A stretch of 64,000 nucleotides of DNA from Cesiribacteraceae bacterium YIM B00369 (GCA_017948555.1 JAFMYY010000001.1:372001-436000); one strand, 5' to 3'; positions 34,344 through 43,921 are shown, numbered from the stretch's first letter. Made by a program: numbers and translations. Notes: generated from the sequence alone by a model not told the origin.

Positions 34344-36539
34344 GTGAATTTAGCTGACCTCCTTCAACCTCTTCCATTCACAACGCTTACGGCCCTGGCT
34401 TGCTGTGTGCTGCTGTTGCCCCTGTTATCTTTTCTGGTACTGGGAGTAATGGACAGGCTGGCAGTGCGGAAAGCGCACCCCCTGGCTATTGGTATCTTTG
34501 CTGTGAATGTGCTCCTTTCGGCTTACCTCCTTTACGGGCTCTGGCAGGGAAAAGTGGAGCATAGCCGCTTTCTGTGGTTCGGGATCGGGGCTGGCGACAG
34601 CTTTACCTCTTTTACCGCGGGTATAAGCCTGGACAGGCTGGCAGGTATGATGCTGCTGCTGGTAAATTTTATAGCACTCCTTGTGCACCTGTTTTCGGTC
34701 CGGTATATGGAGCATGAGCAGGGCTTTAACCGGTATTTTGCCTTTTTAGGCTTGTTTACCTTTGCCATGCTTGGCATTGTTTTGTCCGATAACCTCTTTC
34801 TGATATTTATATTCTGGGAGCTGGTAGGTCTTTCGTCTTACCTGCTCATTGGTTTCTGGTATAAGAAGCACTCCGCAGTGGTGGCTTCTAAAAAAGCATT
34901 TCTGACGAACAGGGTGGGTGATGTAGGTTTCCTGATGGGCATGCTGATCCTCTTTGCCCAGTTTGGTACCCTTGACCTTTCAGCCCTGCAGCAATTAATG
35001 CCCCTTTCCCTGGTGCAAAGTGGAAGCTGGATTAACCATTTCCAGTCAGGCGGATTGATTGATGTTAATGTTTTGCCCGAAATATTTATTACCCTCGCAG
35101 GCCTGGGGCTCTTTTGCGGAGCTGTAGGTAAATCGGCACAATTTCCCCTGCAGGTATGGCTGCCCGATGCCATGGAAGGCCCTACTCCTGTATCTGCACT
35201 TATTCATGCGGCTACCATGGTGGCGGCGGGAGTGTACCTGCTGGCAAGGATATTTATTTTCCTGTCGATAGATGCGCTTACTGTAATAGCTTTTATTGGT
35301 GCAATAACCGCTTTTATGGGTGCTTTTGCAGCTTTCGGGCAGCATGACATTAAAAAGGTATTGGCCTTTTCCACTATTTCGCAGCTTGGTTTTATGGTTA
35401 TGGGAATGGGCACGGGAGCATATAGTGCTGCCTTGTTTCACCTGTTTACACATGCCTTCTTTAAAGCTTGTTTATTTCTGGCTTCCGGGGCTGTTATTTA
35501 TGCTTTTCATGAAGCAGAGCATAAGGCACATAACGGGCTTCGGTTCAATGCGCAGGATATGCGTAATATGGGCGGGCTCCGCTACAAAATGCCGGTTACC
35601 TTTGCCACTTATGTGGTGGCAATGCTGGCGCTATCAGGTCTTCCGCTCTTTTCCGGTTTCCTGTCTAAAGATGCAATTCTGGCGGGTGCCTGGGGTTGGG
35701 CAAGCCTGAACAGCAACTCTTTGGGCATTCTGGCTTACCTGGTGCCTTTATCCGGGTTTGCTTCTGCACTTATGACTGCCCTGTATATGGGGCGTCAGCT
35801 CTTCCTGGTATTCTATGGAAAAAACAGGCTGGCTGAATTCAGTGAAAAAGGAAGGGCCGTATGGCATGAGTTGAAAGAAGTGCCCCTAAGTATGCAGGTG
35901 CCCCTGCTGTTGCTTGCATTTCTGTCCCTGGGGCCCATATTCAGCATTAATCCCTTTAACAGCGAAGGGAGCTGGCTCCTGACATCCCTGCCGGAACCAG
36001 CTCCTGCAGTGCCTGGCTCGGCGGTTACCTATGAGGCCGCCAACCGCTTATATGAGCTGAAGGAGGCTGCGCACCATTACCACAGCAGCAGTGCGGTGGT
36101 GTCGGTAATACTGGCTGTTTCGGGGCTTATTGTTGCCTGGCTGGTATATTACCTGTTTAACGGAAGAGGACAACATTATTCAGTTAATCATCAGCCTGCG
36201 GGCAACCTTTGGAGAGTATCTAACAGAAACTGGTACCTCGATCACCTTTACCGGAATACTGTTATTGCCTTTGTTCAGCGGAGTATGAAATGGGCCGCCT
36301 GGGCTGATACCCGCCTGATCGATCCGCTTGTTAATTTCCTGGGAGTTTCCTATGTGGTATTTTCGCATGTGGTGGCCTGGATGGACCGCTTTTTTGTGGA
36401 TGGGGTCGTGAATGCCGGAGTGTGGGTAACAGGCAGAGCGGGGCTTATGAGCAGGTCTGTTCAGGGCAGTAAGGTGCAGAGCTATTTGTTGCTGATGATA
36501 CTGGGAGTGCTGGCAGTGCTGCTCTGGATGGTTTTGTAA
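34344..36539 (+). CDS. nuoL: NADH-quinone oxidoreductase subunit L
   Basis: 731 residues, GTG start at 34344. Antiporter-like core: GISLDRLAGMMLLLVNFIAL, YLLIGFWYKKHSAVVASKKA (helix 5 Glu/Lys), GPTPVSALIHAATMVAAGVY and HDIKKVLAFSTISQLGFMVM. The C-terminal lateral helix region is present (residues ~600-731), as in other NuoL. A TAAATTTG sequence lies just before the GTG, resembling a -7 box, so an internal promoter is possible. Immediately followed by a ten-copy heptamer repeat. Confidence 0.96.
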   Translation: MNLADLLQPLPFTTLTALACCVLLLPLLSFLVLGVMDRLAVRKAHPLAIGIFAVNVLLSAYLLYGLWQGKVEHSRFLWFGIGAGDSFTSFTAGISLDRLAGMMLLLVNFIALLVHLFSVRYMEHEQGFNRYFAFLGLFTFAMLGIVLSDNLFLIFIFWELVGLSSYLLIGFWYKKHSAVVASKKAFLTNRVGDVGFLMGMLILFAQFGTLDLSALQQLMPLSLVQSGSWINHFQSGGLIDVNVLPEIFITLAGLGLFCGAVGKSAQFPLQVWLPDAMEGPTPVSALIHAATMVAAGVYLLARIFIFLSIDALTVIAFIGAITAFMGAFAAFGQHDIKKVLAFSTISQLGFMVMGMGTGAYSAALFHLFTHAFFKACLFLASGAVIYAFHEAEHKAHNGLRFNAQDMRNMGGLRYKMPVTFATYVVAMLALSGLPLFSGFLSKDAILAGAWGWASLNSNSLGILAYLVPLSGFASALMTALYMGRQLFLVFYGKNRLAEFSEKGRAVWHELKEVPLSMQVPLLLLAFLSLGPIFSINPFNSEGSWLLTSLPEPAPAVPGSAVTYEAANRLYELKEAAHHYHSSSAVVSVILAVSGLIVAWLVYYLFNGRGQHYSVNHQPAGNLWRVSNRNWYLDHLYRNTVIAFVQRSMKWAAWADTRLIDPLVNFLGVSYVVFSHVVAWMDRFFVDGVVNAGVWVTGRAGLMSRSVQGSKVQSYLLLMILGVLAVLLWMVL

Positions 36540-36540
36540 A

Positions 36541-36610
36541 AGAATTAAGAATTAAGAATTAAGAATTAAGAATTAAGAATTAAGAATTAAGAATTAAGAA
36601 TTAAGAATTA
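36541..36610. repeat. Ten perfect tandem copies of a 7-bp unit between nuoL and nuoM
   Basis: The unit AGAATTA is repeated ten times without a mismatch, starting two bases after the nuoL stop. The remaining ~120 bases before nuoM hold nothing recognisable. Such perfect short repeats are prone to length change during replication. Confidence 0.95.
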
Positions 36611-36734
36611 GTTTTTAATAGTATGAATATGGTATTGTGCCGGATAAGAGGATTGAATGGCAGGGAAGCGGAGATGGCGGGATTGCAGAAGGCAGTAATA
36701 CGATTTTAAATTAGTACATTTTCAAAATAAATAA

Positions 36735-38483
36735 ATGACCGCATATTTGCTTTCCTTCATAACCTTTGTGCCTCTGCTGGCGGCCCTGATGCTGTTATTT
36801 GTGCCCGCCAGGCTGGTTAGTGCAGGTCGCTGGCTTGCTTTGGCCGCTACTGTGCTGCAGGTGGTGTTTGCCAGTATACTATGGTTTGCCTTTGAAAAGG
36901 GAGCGGGATTTGCATCTTCAGCAGGCGCCGGCAGGGAAGCAGGTGTTCAGTTCCTTGAGCAGGCCGATTGGTTTACCCTGGAGCTGGGCAGCCTTGGGAA
37001 AATGTCTGTGCAATACCTCCTGGGGGTCGATGGCCTCAGTGTTACCATGGTATGGCTGGCTGCCTTTGTTATGCTGATAGGAGTAATCAGCTCCTGGAAT
37101 ATCCGCTCAAATGTAAAAGGATATTTTTTACTGTATTTATTGCTGAGTTGTTCAGTAGTGGGCTGTTTTGTTGCGCTTGATCTTTTCCTTTTTTACCTGT
37201 TTTTTGAGTTCATGCTTCTGCCTATGTATTTCCTCATAGGCATGTGGGGAGGACCCCGGAGGGAGTATGCCTCCATTAAATTCTTTCTGTATACTTTATT
37301 TGGTTCTCTCTTTATACTGGTGGTAATGATAGGGCTTTACGTTTCCGTAATAGACCCTGTTGCAACCGGTATTGGAGCAGGTCTCCTGGAGGCAGGGGCT
37401 GTTCTTCCTGCAGATATCAGCAGAATGCAGGTTTTGATAAGCCACGGAGAATTAAGCTCCGGCCAGCTGGTGCATACTTTTAATATGCTCCACATGATGG
37501 ATGTAAACAATTACATTCCGGGGAGTCTGTTAAGCCTTAGCGGAGGAGAAACGGTTTTTGGCCAGCCGGTCAGGCTGATGGCCTTTCTTGCCCTGTTCAT
37601 TGGCTTTGCAATTAAGCTCCCTGCGGTGCCGGTACATACCTGGCTGCCCGATGCCCACGTAGAAGCACCAACACCCATTTCAGTGGTGCTTGCCGGTATT
37701 CTTCTTAAAATAGGAGGGTATGGACTGATACGCATCGGCTATTCCATCTTTCCTGAAGGTGCCGTGCATTATGCTTATTTAGTAGCGGGAATAGGGGTAT
37801 TTTCTATTATTTATGGGGCTTTAAATGCCCTTGCCCAGCATGACCTTAAAAAGCTTATTGCCTATTCTTCCGTTTCGCACATGGGTTATGTGTTGCTTGG
37901 CCTGGCCGTGCTTACGCCTGAAGGCGTGAGTGGTGCTTTGTTCCAGATGTTCAGCCATGGTCTTATTTCTCCTTTACTCTTTTTAGTTGCCGGAGTGCTT
38001 TATGACCGCACCCACGACAGGCTTATTGAGAACTACGGAGGGCTGGCTTTTAAAATGCCGGCCTATACAGTGGTGGTGGTAATTGCTTTTTTTGCTTCCT
38101 TAGGGCTTCCCGGCTTCTCCGGCTTTATTGCCGAAATGCTGGTGTTCCTGGGGAGCTTTAAAGGGGCAGCTCATTATAACCTTATTCCATTCTGGCTGGT
38201 GGCAGTGGCTGCCCTTGGCCTGCTCTTAGGTGCTGCCTATTACCTCTGGACACTGCAACGAATGTTTTTTGGTAAATACTTTATCAGGAATGCCGGTATG
38301 GAAGCTCAGATGAAAGACCTGCAGCCACGGGAATACCTCATGATGGTTCCTTTGGTAATTCTTATTATCCTGTTTGGCGTGGCACCTTCTTTGTTTCTCG
38401 ATACGGTAAACAGTGCAGTAAGTGAATTTGCCGGAATGGTGTACCAGACAGGGTCGGCTAACCTGAAAATGCTGCTTCGCTGA
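36735..38483 (+). CDS. nuoM: NADH-quinone oxidoreductase subunit M
   Basis: 582 residues. Antiporter-like subunit with LLGVDGLSVTMVWLAAFVML, FEFMLLPMYFLIGMWGGPRR (helix 5 Glu), LPAVPVHTWLPDAHVEAPTP and HDLKKLIAYSSVSHMGYVLL. It is longer than many NuoM (~500) because of a ~60-residue insertion near 220-275 (SRMQVLISHGELSSGQLVHT...GSLLSLSGGETVFG) between helices. Its stop overlaps the nuoN start (TGATG). Confidence 0.96.
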   Translation: MTAYLLSFITFVPLLAALMLLFVPARLVSAGRWLALAATVLQVVFASILWFAFEKGAGFASSAGAGREAGVQFLEQADWFTLELGSLGKMSVQYLLGVDGLSVTMVWLAAFVMLIGVISSWNIRSNVKGYFLLYLLLSCSVVGCFVALDLFLFYLFFEFMLLPMYFLIGMWGGPRREYASIKFFLYTLFGSLFILVVMIGLYVSVIDPVATGIGAGLLEAGAVLPADISRMQVLISHGELSSGQLVHTFNMLHMMDVNNYIPGSLLSLSGGETVFGQPVRLMAFLALFIGFAIKLPAVPVHTWLPDAHVEAPTPISVVLAGILLKIGGYGLIRIGYSIFPEGAVHYAYLVAGIGVFSIIYGALNALAQHDLKKLIAYSSVSHMGYVLLGLAVLTPEGVSGALFQMFSHGLISPLLFLVAGVLYDRTHDRLIENYGGLAFKMPAYTVVVVIAFFASLGLPGFSGFIAEMLVFLGSFKGAAHYNLIPFWLVAVAALGLLLGAAYYLWTLQRMFFGKYFIRNAGMEAQMKDLQPREYLMMVPLVILIILFGVAPSLFLDTVNSAVSEFAGMVYQTGSANLKMLLR

Positions 38484-40024
38484 TGTATCCTGCTGTTTTC
38501 ATATCAACCTTATACGCCGGTCTGGCAGAGGTGCTGCAGAGCTTGCAGGGTATTTTGCCTGAAATAGCCATTGCTGTTACCTTATTGCTGGTTGTGCTGC
38601 TGGACCTTTTTAAGATAAAAGAAGGGGCATTGCTTTCTTTTATAACCGGGGCAGGGGTGCTGGCAGCTGCATTGTTGCTGCATACACAAGGAGGCGCGGT
38701 GCCGGTAGCGGAAGAAGGTCTCTTCCATGGCATGCTTAAACCCGATTCCCTGTCAGTTTTCCTGAGAAGCCTTTTCCTGCTGGCTGCCCTGTTTTCTGTC
38801 TGGATGAGCCGGGGGAGGGTAGCCGGGGGAGTGAACATCAGCCGGCTCGGAGAATTTCATACCCTTCTGCTTTCCCTGCTGTTGGGTGCCATGTTAATGA
38901 GTATGACCACTCATTTTCTGCTCATTTATATGAGTATTGAACTGGTATCCATCAGCTCCTACATTCTTACGAATTTTAGCTTTAACCGGAAAAGTGCAGA
39001 AGCAGGTATAAAGTACCTGTTATTTGGAGCCGTGGCATCAGCTGTTATGCTGTTTGGCATTTCGCTGCTTTACGGCTTTACAGGTGCACTGGATTTTGCC
39101 TCAGCACCTTTCCACTCCAGTTTACTGAGTCTCAGTATTGATTCGCTTCCGTTGCTTGTGGCCGGGTTTATGGCCCTCGCAGGCTTCCTGTTTAAACTTT
39201 CGGTGGTTCCTTTTCATGTATGGGCGCCCGATGTTTATGAGGGTGCTCCAATACCAGTTGCGGCATTTTTTTCCGTGGTGCCAAAACTTGCGGGGCTGGC
39301 ACTGCTCATTCGCTTTGTGCAGTATTTTCATGAGAGCAGTATATTATTCGTTTCTGTGGATTTCAACTGGCAGTTTATACTTGCTGTACTGGCGGGGCTA
39401 AGCATGTTCATAGGAAATCTTGCTGCATTGTGGCAGGATAATGCAAAGCGCATGCTTGCCTACTCCTCCATTGCGCATACAGGCTTTCTTCTTTCGGGTG
39501 TACTTGCTTATTCCAGCCTGGGAATTAAAAGTGTGATTTTTTATGCATCAATTTATTTATTGATGAATTTTGCAGCCTTCATCCTTGTTAAGATCCTGTA
39601 TGGAAAAACAGGAAATGAAAGTATAAGGTCCTGGAGTGGTCTGGGGAAAAAAGCACCTTACCTGGGAGCGGCGGTGGTAGTGGTAATGATTGCCCTTACA
39701 GGCCTGCCGCCTACAGCAGGTTTTACAGCCAAGCTACTGGTTTTTACCTCCCTTTGGGAAGCGTACCAGTTAAGTGGAAATGCAGTTTTAGGTTATTTGT
39801 TGCTGGCAGGTGTTGTTAATACAGTTATTGCTTTGTTCTATTACTTAAAGATTCCGTACTTTATGTACTTTCGTACTGCCGGAAATGAAGCTGTGCAGGA
39901 AACGGAAACCACGGGTTTAGGAGAGAAGGTATTACTTGGCATTTTAACCGGCCTGTTACTGCTGTTTTTCTTTAAAGCAGACTGGTTGTTGGAAGAGATA
40001 AATTTGATTGATTTTATATTTTAA
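38483..40024 (+). CDS. nuoN: NADH-quinone oxidoreductase subunit N
   Basis: 513 residues. LLGAMLMSMTTHFLLIYMSI, ELVSISSYILTNFSFNRKSA, FKLSVVPFHVWAPDVYEGAP and NAKRMLAYSSIAHTGFLLSG are the NuoN/ND2 antiporter signatures. One-base overlap with nuoM; only 3 bp to the next gene (amidophosphoribosyltransferase), suggesting read-through. Confidence 0.96.
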   Translation: MYPAVFISTLYAGLAEVLQSLQGILPEIAIAVTLLLVVLLDLFKIKEGALLSFITGAGVLAAALLLHTQGGAVPVAEEGLFHGMLKPDSLSVFLRSLFLLAALFSVWMSRGRVAGGVNISRLGEFHTLLLSLLLGAMLMSMTTHFLLIYMSIELVSISSYILTNFSFNRKSAEAGIKYLLFGAVASAVMLFGISLLYGFTGALDFASAPFHSSLLSLSIDSLPLLVAGFMALAGFLFKLSVVPFHVWAPDVYEGAPIPVAAFFSVVPKLAGLALLIRFVQYFHESSILFVSVDFNWQFILAVLAGLSMFIGNLAALWQDNAKRMLAYSSIAHTGFLLSGVLAYSSLGIKSVIFYASIYLLMNFAAFILVKILYGKTGNESIRSWSGLGKKAPYLGAAVVVVMIALTGLPPTAGFTAKLLVFTSLWEAYQLSGNAVLGYLLLAGVVNTVIALFYYLKIPYFMYFRTAGNEAVQETETTGLGEKVLLGILTGLLLLFFFKADWLLEEINLIDFIF

Positions 40025-40027
40025 TAT

Positions 40028-41917
40028 ATGAGTGAGCAGATAAAACACGAATGCGGAATTGCCTTAATCCGTCTGAGGAAGCCGCTTCAATTTTATATTG
40101 ATAAGTATGGTTCCCCGACTTATGCCATTAATAAATTGTATCTGCTGATGGAGAAACAGCATAACCGCGGGCAGGATGGTGTAGGGGTTGCCAATATTAA
40201 AATTGATGTTCCCCCGGGGCACCGTTATATCAGCCGCTACCGCTCTGTGGAGCAGCAGCCAATAGCCGATGTTTTCAGTAAGATCGCCAAAAAAATGAAA
40301 AAGGCGAAGAAGCAGGCAGGGGAAAACTACTATAATGCCCGCTACCTTCAGGATAATTTCGGGTATACCGGCGAGGTATGGCTGGGGCACCTCAGGTATG
40401 GAACCCACGGTTCGAACAGCATTGAAAGCTGCCACCCTTTTTTAAGGCAGAATAACTGGAGGAGCCGTAACCTTGTAATGGCAGGAAACTTTAACATGAC
40501 CAATGTTGATTACCTGTTCGACATCCTTATAAAAATCGGGCAGCACCCGAAAGAAAAAGCCGATACCGTAACGGTAATGGAAAAAATCGGACACTTCCTG
40601 GATGAAGAAAACCAGTTGCTGTTCGATAAATACAAATACGATTACAGTAATGCTGAAATAACGGAGAAAATTGAAAATGAGCTGAACTTTGGTCGTGTAC
40701 TGCAGCGTGCATGCCGCGACTTCGATGGTGGTTATGCTATGGCAGGAATGACCGGTTATGGTGGCTCTTTTGTAGCACGCGACCCTGCAGGTATCCGGCC
40801 TGCTTATTATTATGCGGACGATGAGGTGGTGGTAGTGGCCTCTGAGAAGCCGGCCATTAAAACAGCCTTCAATGTCGATTACAGCCAGATACAGGAGGTA
40901 AAACCCGGCCACGCACTTATTATTGATAAAGCCGGTAATTATAAGGAACAGCAGTTTATTGAACTCCTGCCCAAGAAAAGCTGCTCTTTTGAACGTATTT
41001 ATTTTTCCCGCGGTACAGACCCTGATATTTACCAGGAGCGGAAGAACTTAGGTAAACTTCTGGTTCCCCAGATCCTCGAAGCTGTTAATTATGATCTTAA
41101 AAATACTGTGTTCTCCTTTATTCCCAATACTGCTGAAGTAAGCTTTCTGGGAATGATAGATGGCCTTGAAAGCCACCTGGTAAACGAGCGCAAAAAGTAC
41201 CTTAAAGACAAAGCGGCATACTCTGAAGAGGAGCTTGAAGAATTGCTTTCCTTCAGGCCACGTATTGAAAAACTGGTGATAAAAGATGCCAAGCTCAGGA
41301 CTTTTATTACTGATGATGAGCACCGCGATGAACTGGTAGCCCACGTATACGACACTACCTACGAGGTAATTAAAAAAGGAGTAGATACCCTTGTGGTAAT
41401 TGACGACTCTATAGTAAGGGGAACTACCCTTGAAAAAAGTATCCTTACAATGCTGGAGCGCCTGGGGCCTAAGAAGATCATTATCGTGTCCTCAGCCCCG
41501 CAAATCCGTTACCCCGACTGTTATGGAATTGATATGAGCCGGATGAAAGATTTTATTGCTTTCCGTGCTGCGCTTGCCCTGCTGAAAGAAACTAAGCAGG
41601 AAAATATCTTGGATGATGTATATGAAAAGTGCCTGGCGCATTCTGATAATCCGGAAATTGCCAATTTTGTGCAGCAGGTATATGCCCCTTTCACACCGGA
41701 GCAGATAAGCCGTAAAATAGCGGAGATTGTTAAACCGGATAAGATAAATGCTGAGGTGGAAGTAATTTACCAGACAGTTGAAAACCTGCACAAAGCCTGC
41801 GCCAATCACCTTGGCGACTGGTATTTTACGGGTAATTATCCTACTAAAGGAGGAAATAAAGTAGTTAACAGAGCCTTTATGAACTTCATGGAAGGAAAGA
41901 CGGTAAGAGCATATTAA
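40028..41917 (+). CDS. Amidophosphoribosyltransferase, long type
   Basis: 629 residues, longer than the usual ~470-510 PurF. The N-terminal class-II glutamine amidotransferase domain has the nucleophile in HECGIALIRL (Cys9, exposed only if the first eight residues are removed), LGHLRYGTHG and NLVMAGNFNMTN. Its loop contains a ~50-residue Lys-rich insertion (AKKMKKAKKQAG). The C-terminal PRTase domain has DTLVVIDDSIVRGTTLEKSI (PRPP site) and SSAPQIRYPDCYGIDM. PurF makes 5-phosphoribosylamine from PRPP and glutamine. The long form may be a paralogue with a different role, so no gene symbol is given. Directly follows nuoN. Confidence 0.9.
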   Translation: MSEQIKHECGIALIRLRKPLQFYIDKYGSPTYAINKLYLLMEKQHNRGQDGVGVANIKIDVPPGHRYISRYRSVEQQPIADVFSKIAKKMKKAKKQAGENYYNARYLQDNFGYTGEVWLGHLRYGTHGSNSIESCHPFLRQNNWRSRNLVMAGNFNMTNVDYLFDILIKIGQHPKEKADTVTVMEKIGHFLDEENQLLFDKYKYDYSNAEITEKIENELNFGRVLQRACRDFDGGYAMAGMTGYGGSFVARDPAGIRPAYYYADDEVVVVASEKPAIKTAFNVDYSQIQEVKPGHALIIDKAGNYKEQQFIELLPKKSCSFERIYFSRGTDPDIYQERKNLGKLLVPQILEAVNYDLKNTVFSFIPNTAEVSFLGMIDGLESHLVNERKKYLKDKAAYSEEELEELLSFRPRIEKLVIKDAKLRTFITDDEHRDELVAHVYDTTYEVIKKGVDTLVVIDDSIVRGTTLEKSILTMLERLGPKKIIIVSSAPQIRYPDCYGIDMSRMKDFIAFRAALALLKETKQENILDDVYEKCLAHSDNPEIANFVQQVYAPFTPEQISRKIAEIVKPDKINAEVEVIYQTVENLHKACANHLGDWYFTGNYPTKGGNKVVNRAFMNFMEGKTVRAY

Positions 41918-41953
41918 AAAGAATTCAGCACTATATACAAAACATAAAATAGC

Positions 41954-41985
41954 AAAAGAGCAGGTTCAGGCCTGCTCTTTTTGTT
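41954..41985. terminator. Bidirectional terminator
   Basis: AAAAGAGCAGG pairs with CCTGCTCTTTT around a short loop, with a T-rich tail on both strands. It serves the amidophosphoribosyltransferase and the convergent gene. Confidence 0.85.
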
Positions 41986-42065
41986 TTTAATATACCTTCT
42001 TTTATACCGGCTGTTTGTAATGGAATTTTTTTTCAGGCTGAAATAAGGTGTATTTCCAAAGCATA

Positions 42066-42659
42066 TTATACTGTTAATCCACTTTCGGCGAATTCATAAA
42101 TATGCTCTGCCGACATGCGGTCATTAAGGCCTTTGGCATAATGTATTTTCCGGATAATTAAATCCTCATCTATCAGGAATTCTGCAGGCATAGTGCTTAT
42201 AGATTCACCGCCTGCCATCATGTGCATAGGAAGCCCCTTTAATTTTGCTTTAACAGCTGTTTGGATAAAAGAGGTTAAATGGCTGGCAGCTGACTTTGCA
42301 GCCGAATTCTCCACTCCATAAGTCTGATACCAGATCTTTTCAGGATCGGAGATCAGCGGAATAGGGGATATTTCCTTATGGAACATACTGGACAGCAATA
42401 ATCTTTCCTTCGATTCAAAAAAGAAGATCATCTCCAGATTTTTGGCTTTAAGCTCTTCATGTTTTTTTTGCAGGAAGTGAACTCTTAAATTACAAAACGG
42501 ACATCCTGCGTGTCTGAAGAAGGCAAGGAATATTCTTTTGCCTTTATAATTCTCAAGATTGATCTGTCTTCCGAAAATGTCCTTAAGATTAAAAGCCGGA
42601 GCAGAAACATTCAGGTCTAATAAAATCCTGTCGGGTTGAGGGAGCGTGGTGGTTGCCAT
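42066..42659 (-). CDS. AhpC/TSA-like peroxiredoxin-family protein
   Basis: 197 residues. Thioredoxin fold with VSAPAFNLKDIFGRQINLEN, LAFFRHAGCPFCNLRVHFLQ (CPFC, a CxxC redox centre where classical peroxiredoxins have one peroxidatic Cys) and MPAEFLIDEDLIIRKIHYAK. The CxxC suggests a thiol-disulfide oxidoreductase or PrxQ-like function. No signal peptide, so cytoplasmic. Stand-alone gene. Confidence 0.88.
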   Translation of the reverse strand: MATTTLPQPDRILLDLNVSAPAFNLKDIFGRQINLENYKGKRIFLAFFRHAGCPFCNLRVHFLQKKHEELKAKNLEMIFFFESKERLLLSSMFHKEISPIPLISDPEKIWYQTYGVENSAAKSAASHLTSFIQTAVKAKLKGLPMHMMAGGESISTMPAEFLIDEDLIIRKIHYAKGLNDRMSAEHIYEFAESGLTV

Positions 42660-43010
42660 AAATAATACTGTATTTTCTTCTAAATACGAATGCCGGTTTG
42701 TTGTTGGATTTCAGTAAGAAGAATAAAATTAACTATTATAATGGTATTTATGTCCTAAGTGCCTGACAGTTAGCAGAAAGGGCTATGATTTGCATGTAAT
42801 ATAAAGTGCGGATAGTTAAAAAAAGGAAGCATTCCGAGGGGGGCAGGGAAAGCTGAGCGGAAGGATAGAAACAGGGGAGGAAAAAAAAGAGAAGGCGTGG
42901 ATTTTCCACGCCTTCTGTTAATTTCTGATTATGCCTTATACTTCTTATCACTCACATTTTGCAAAAAGATAAATGCAGGTGATATCTTACCCCTGCTTGC
43001 TGAGGTTAAA
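42660..43010. other. Intergenic region between two minus-strand genes
   Basis: 351 bases with a terminator hairpin near 42890-42916 (listed) and no ORF with coding features. Confidence 0.6.
42881..42917 (-). terminator. Strong terminator after the A-type Fe-S carrier gene
   Basis: A perfect 12-bp stem, AGAAGGCGTGGA-TTT-TCCACGCCTTCT. On the minus strand it is followed by eight T residues. Confidence 0.85.
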
Positions 43011-43337
43011 TTAAATAGAAAAGCTTTCGCCACAGCCGCAGGTGCGGGTGGCATTTGGGTTAATAAACTGGAAGCCTTTTCCATTTAAACCATCTGAAAA
43101 ATCAAGGGTAGTACCCAGTAGGTACAGCAGACTTTTCTTGTCAACAAGGATTTTTACATCTTTATCTTCAAAAACCTCATCTGTTTCTTTTGTGGTGTTG
43201 TCGAAAAAGAGGTCGTACATAAGCCCGGAACAGCCACCTCCTTTTACAGCCACCCGGATGTTATAGTCAGGAGTATGTCCCTCTGTTTCCCGTAGTTCTG
43301 TAATTCTGCTTTTAGCTTTATCGGTAACGCTGATCAT
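43011..43337 (-). CDS. A-type iron-sulfur cluster carrier (IscA/ErpA/HesB family)
   Basis: 108 residues from ATG 43337; the upstream extension to 43433 uses TTG and passes over a TACCTTTG -7 box (43413-43420), so it is rejected. The three ligand cysteines are in VKGGGCSGLMYDL and the C-terminal TRTCGCGESF. Members pass Fe-S clusters to apo-proteins such as aconitase and complex I subunits. Stand-alone gene, no suf/isc genes adjacent. Confidence 0.95.
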   Translation of the reverse strand: MISVTDKAKSRITELRETEGHTPDYNIRVAVKGGGCSGLMYDLFFDNTTKETDEVFEDKDVKILVDKKSLLYLLGTTLDFSDGLNGKGFQFINPNATRTCGCGESFSI

Positions 43338-43412
43338 ATTTTTATAAATTAAAATGCTTAATGAACCTGTGTTTTTTACCAGGCCAGGTAATCTATGGTA
43401 ATAATTCCTGTG

Positions 43413-43420
43413 CAAAGGTA
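43413..43420 (-). promoter_or_regulatory. -7 box of the A-type Fe-S carrier gene
   Basis: TACCTTTG on the minus strand matches TAnnTTTG; about 75-base leader. Confidence 0.45.
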
Positions 43421-43505
43421 AAAGAGAAATCAAATAAAAAACTCCAATAAGGCGGAAAAAGTTCTTAAATCTGTTTCTTTGTAGCAGTTAATAAGCCTGA
43501 TTGTT

Positions 43506-43910
43506 ATGAAGAAAATAGAACATATAGGAATTGCAGTAAAAAGCCTTTCGCAGGCCAATGACCTGTTCTTCAGGTTGTTTGGTGAAGAACATTATAAAAT
43601 TGAGGAAGTGAAAAGCGAGGGGGTAAGCACATCGTTTTTTAAAATGGGCGACACCAAAATAGAACTGCTGGAGGCGCAGGGGCAGGATAGCCCCATTTCA
43701 AAGTTCATCGAAAAAAGGGGTGAGGGAATCCACCATATTGCTTTTGAGGTGGATGATATTGCAGAGGAAATGAAGTTGCTGCAGCAAAAAGGCTTTATCC
43801 TGTTAAATGAACAGCCAAAACAGGGTGCAGATAATAAGCTTATCTGTTTTCTGCATCCTAAAAGCACGCAGGGGGTTTTGGTTGAGCTTTGCCAGGAAGT
43901 GAAGAAATAA
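43506..43910 (+). CDS. mce: Methylmalonyl-CoA epimerase
   Basis: 134 residues, the usual length. Two glyoxalase/VOC half-domains with metal ligands in IEHIGIAVKSL, FKMGDTKIELLEA, IHHIAFEVDDI and GVLVELCQE. The enzyme interconverts (R)- and (S)-methylmalonyl-CoA in propionate metabolism. A GTTTCTTTG stretch 20 bases upstream is close to a -7 box. Confidence 0.95.
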   Translation: MKKIEHIGIAVKSLSQANDLFFRLFGEEHYKIEEVKSEGVSTSFFKMGDTKIELLEAQGQDSPISKFIEKRGEGIHHIAFEVDDIAEEMKLLQQKGFILLNEQPKQGADNKLICFLHPKSTQGVLVELCQEVKK

Positions 43911-43921
43911 TCCGCGCCGGC

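Noticed and set aside
36541-36610. Possible CRISPR array
   Set aside because: Units are 7 bp with no spacers, so this is a simple tandem repeat.
40400-40420. GGTTCGA-like tRNA T-loop sequence
   Set aside because: It lies within the coding frame of the amidophosphoribosyltransferase and has no tRNA arms around it. No tRNA was recognised in the window.
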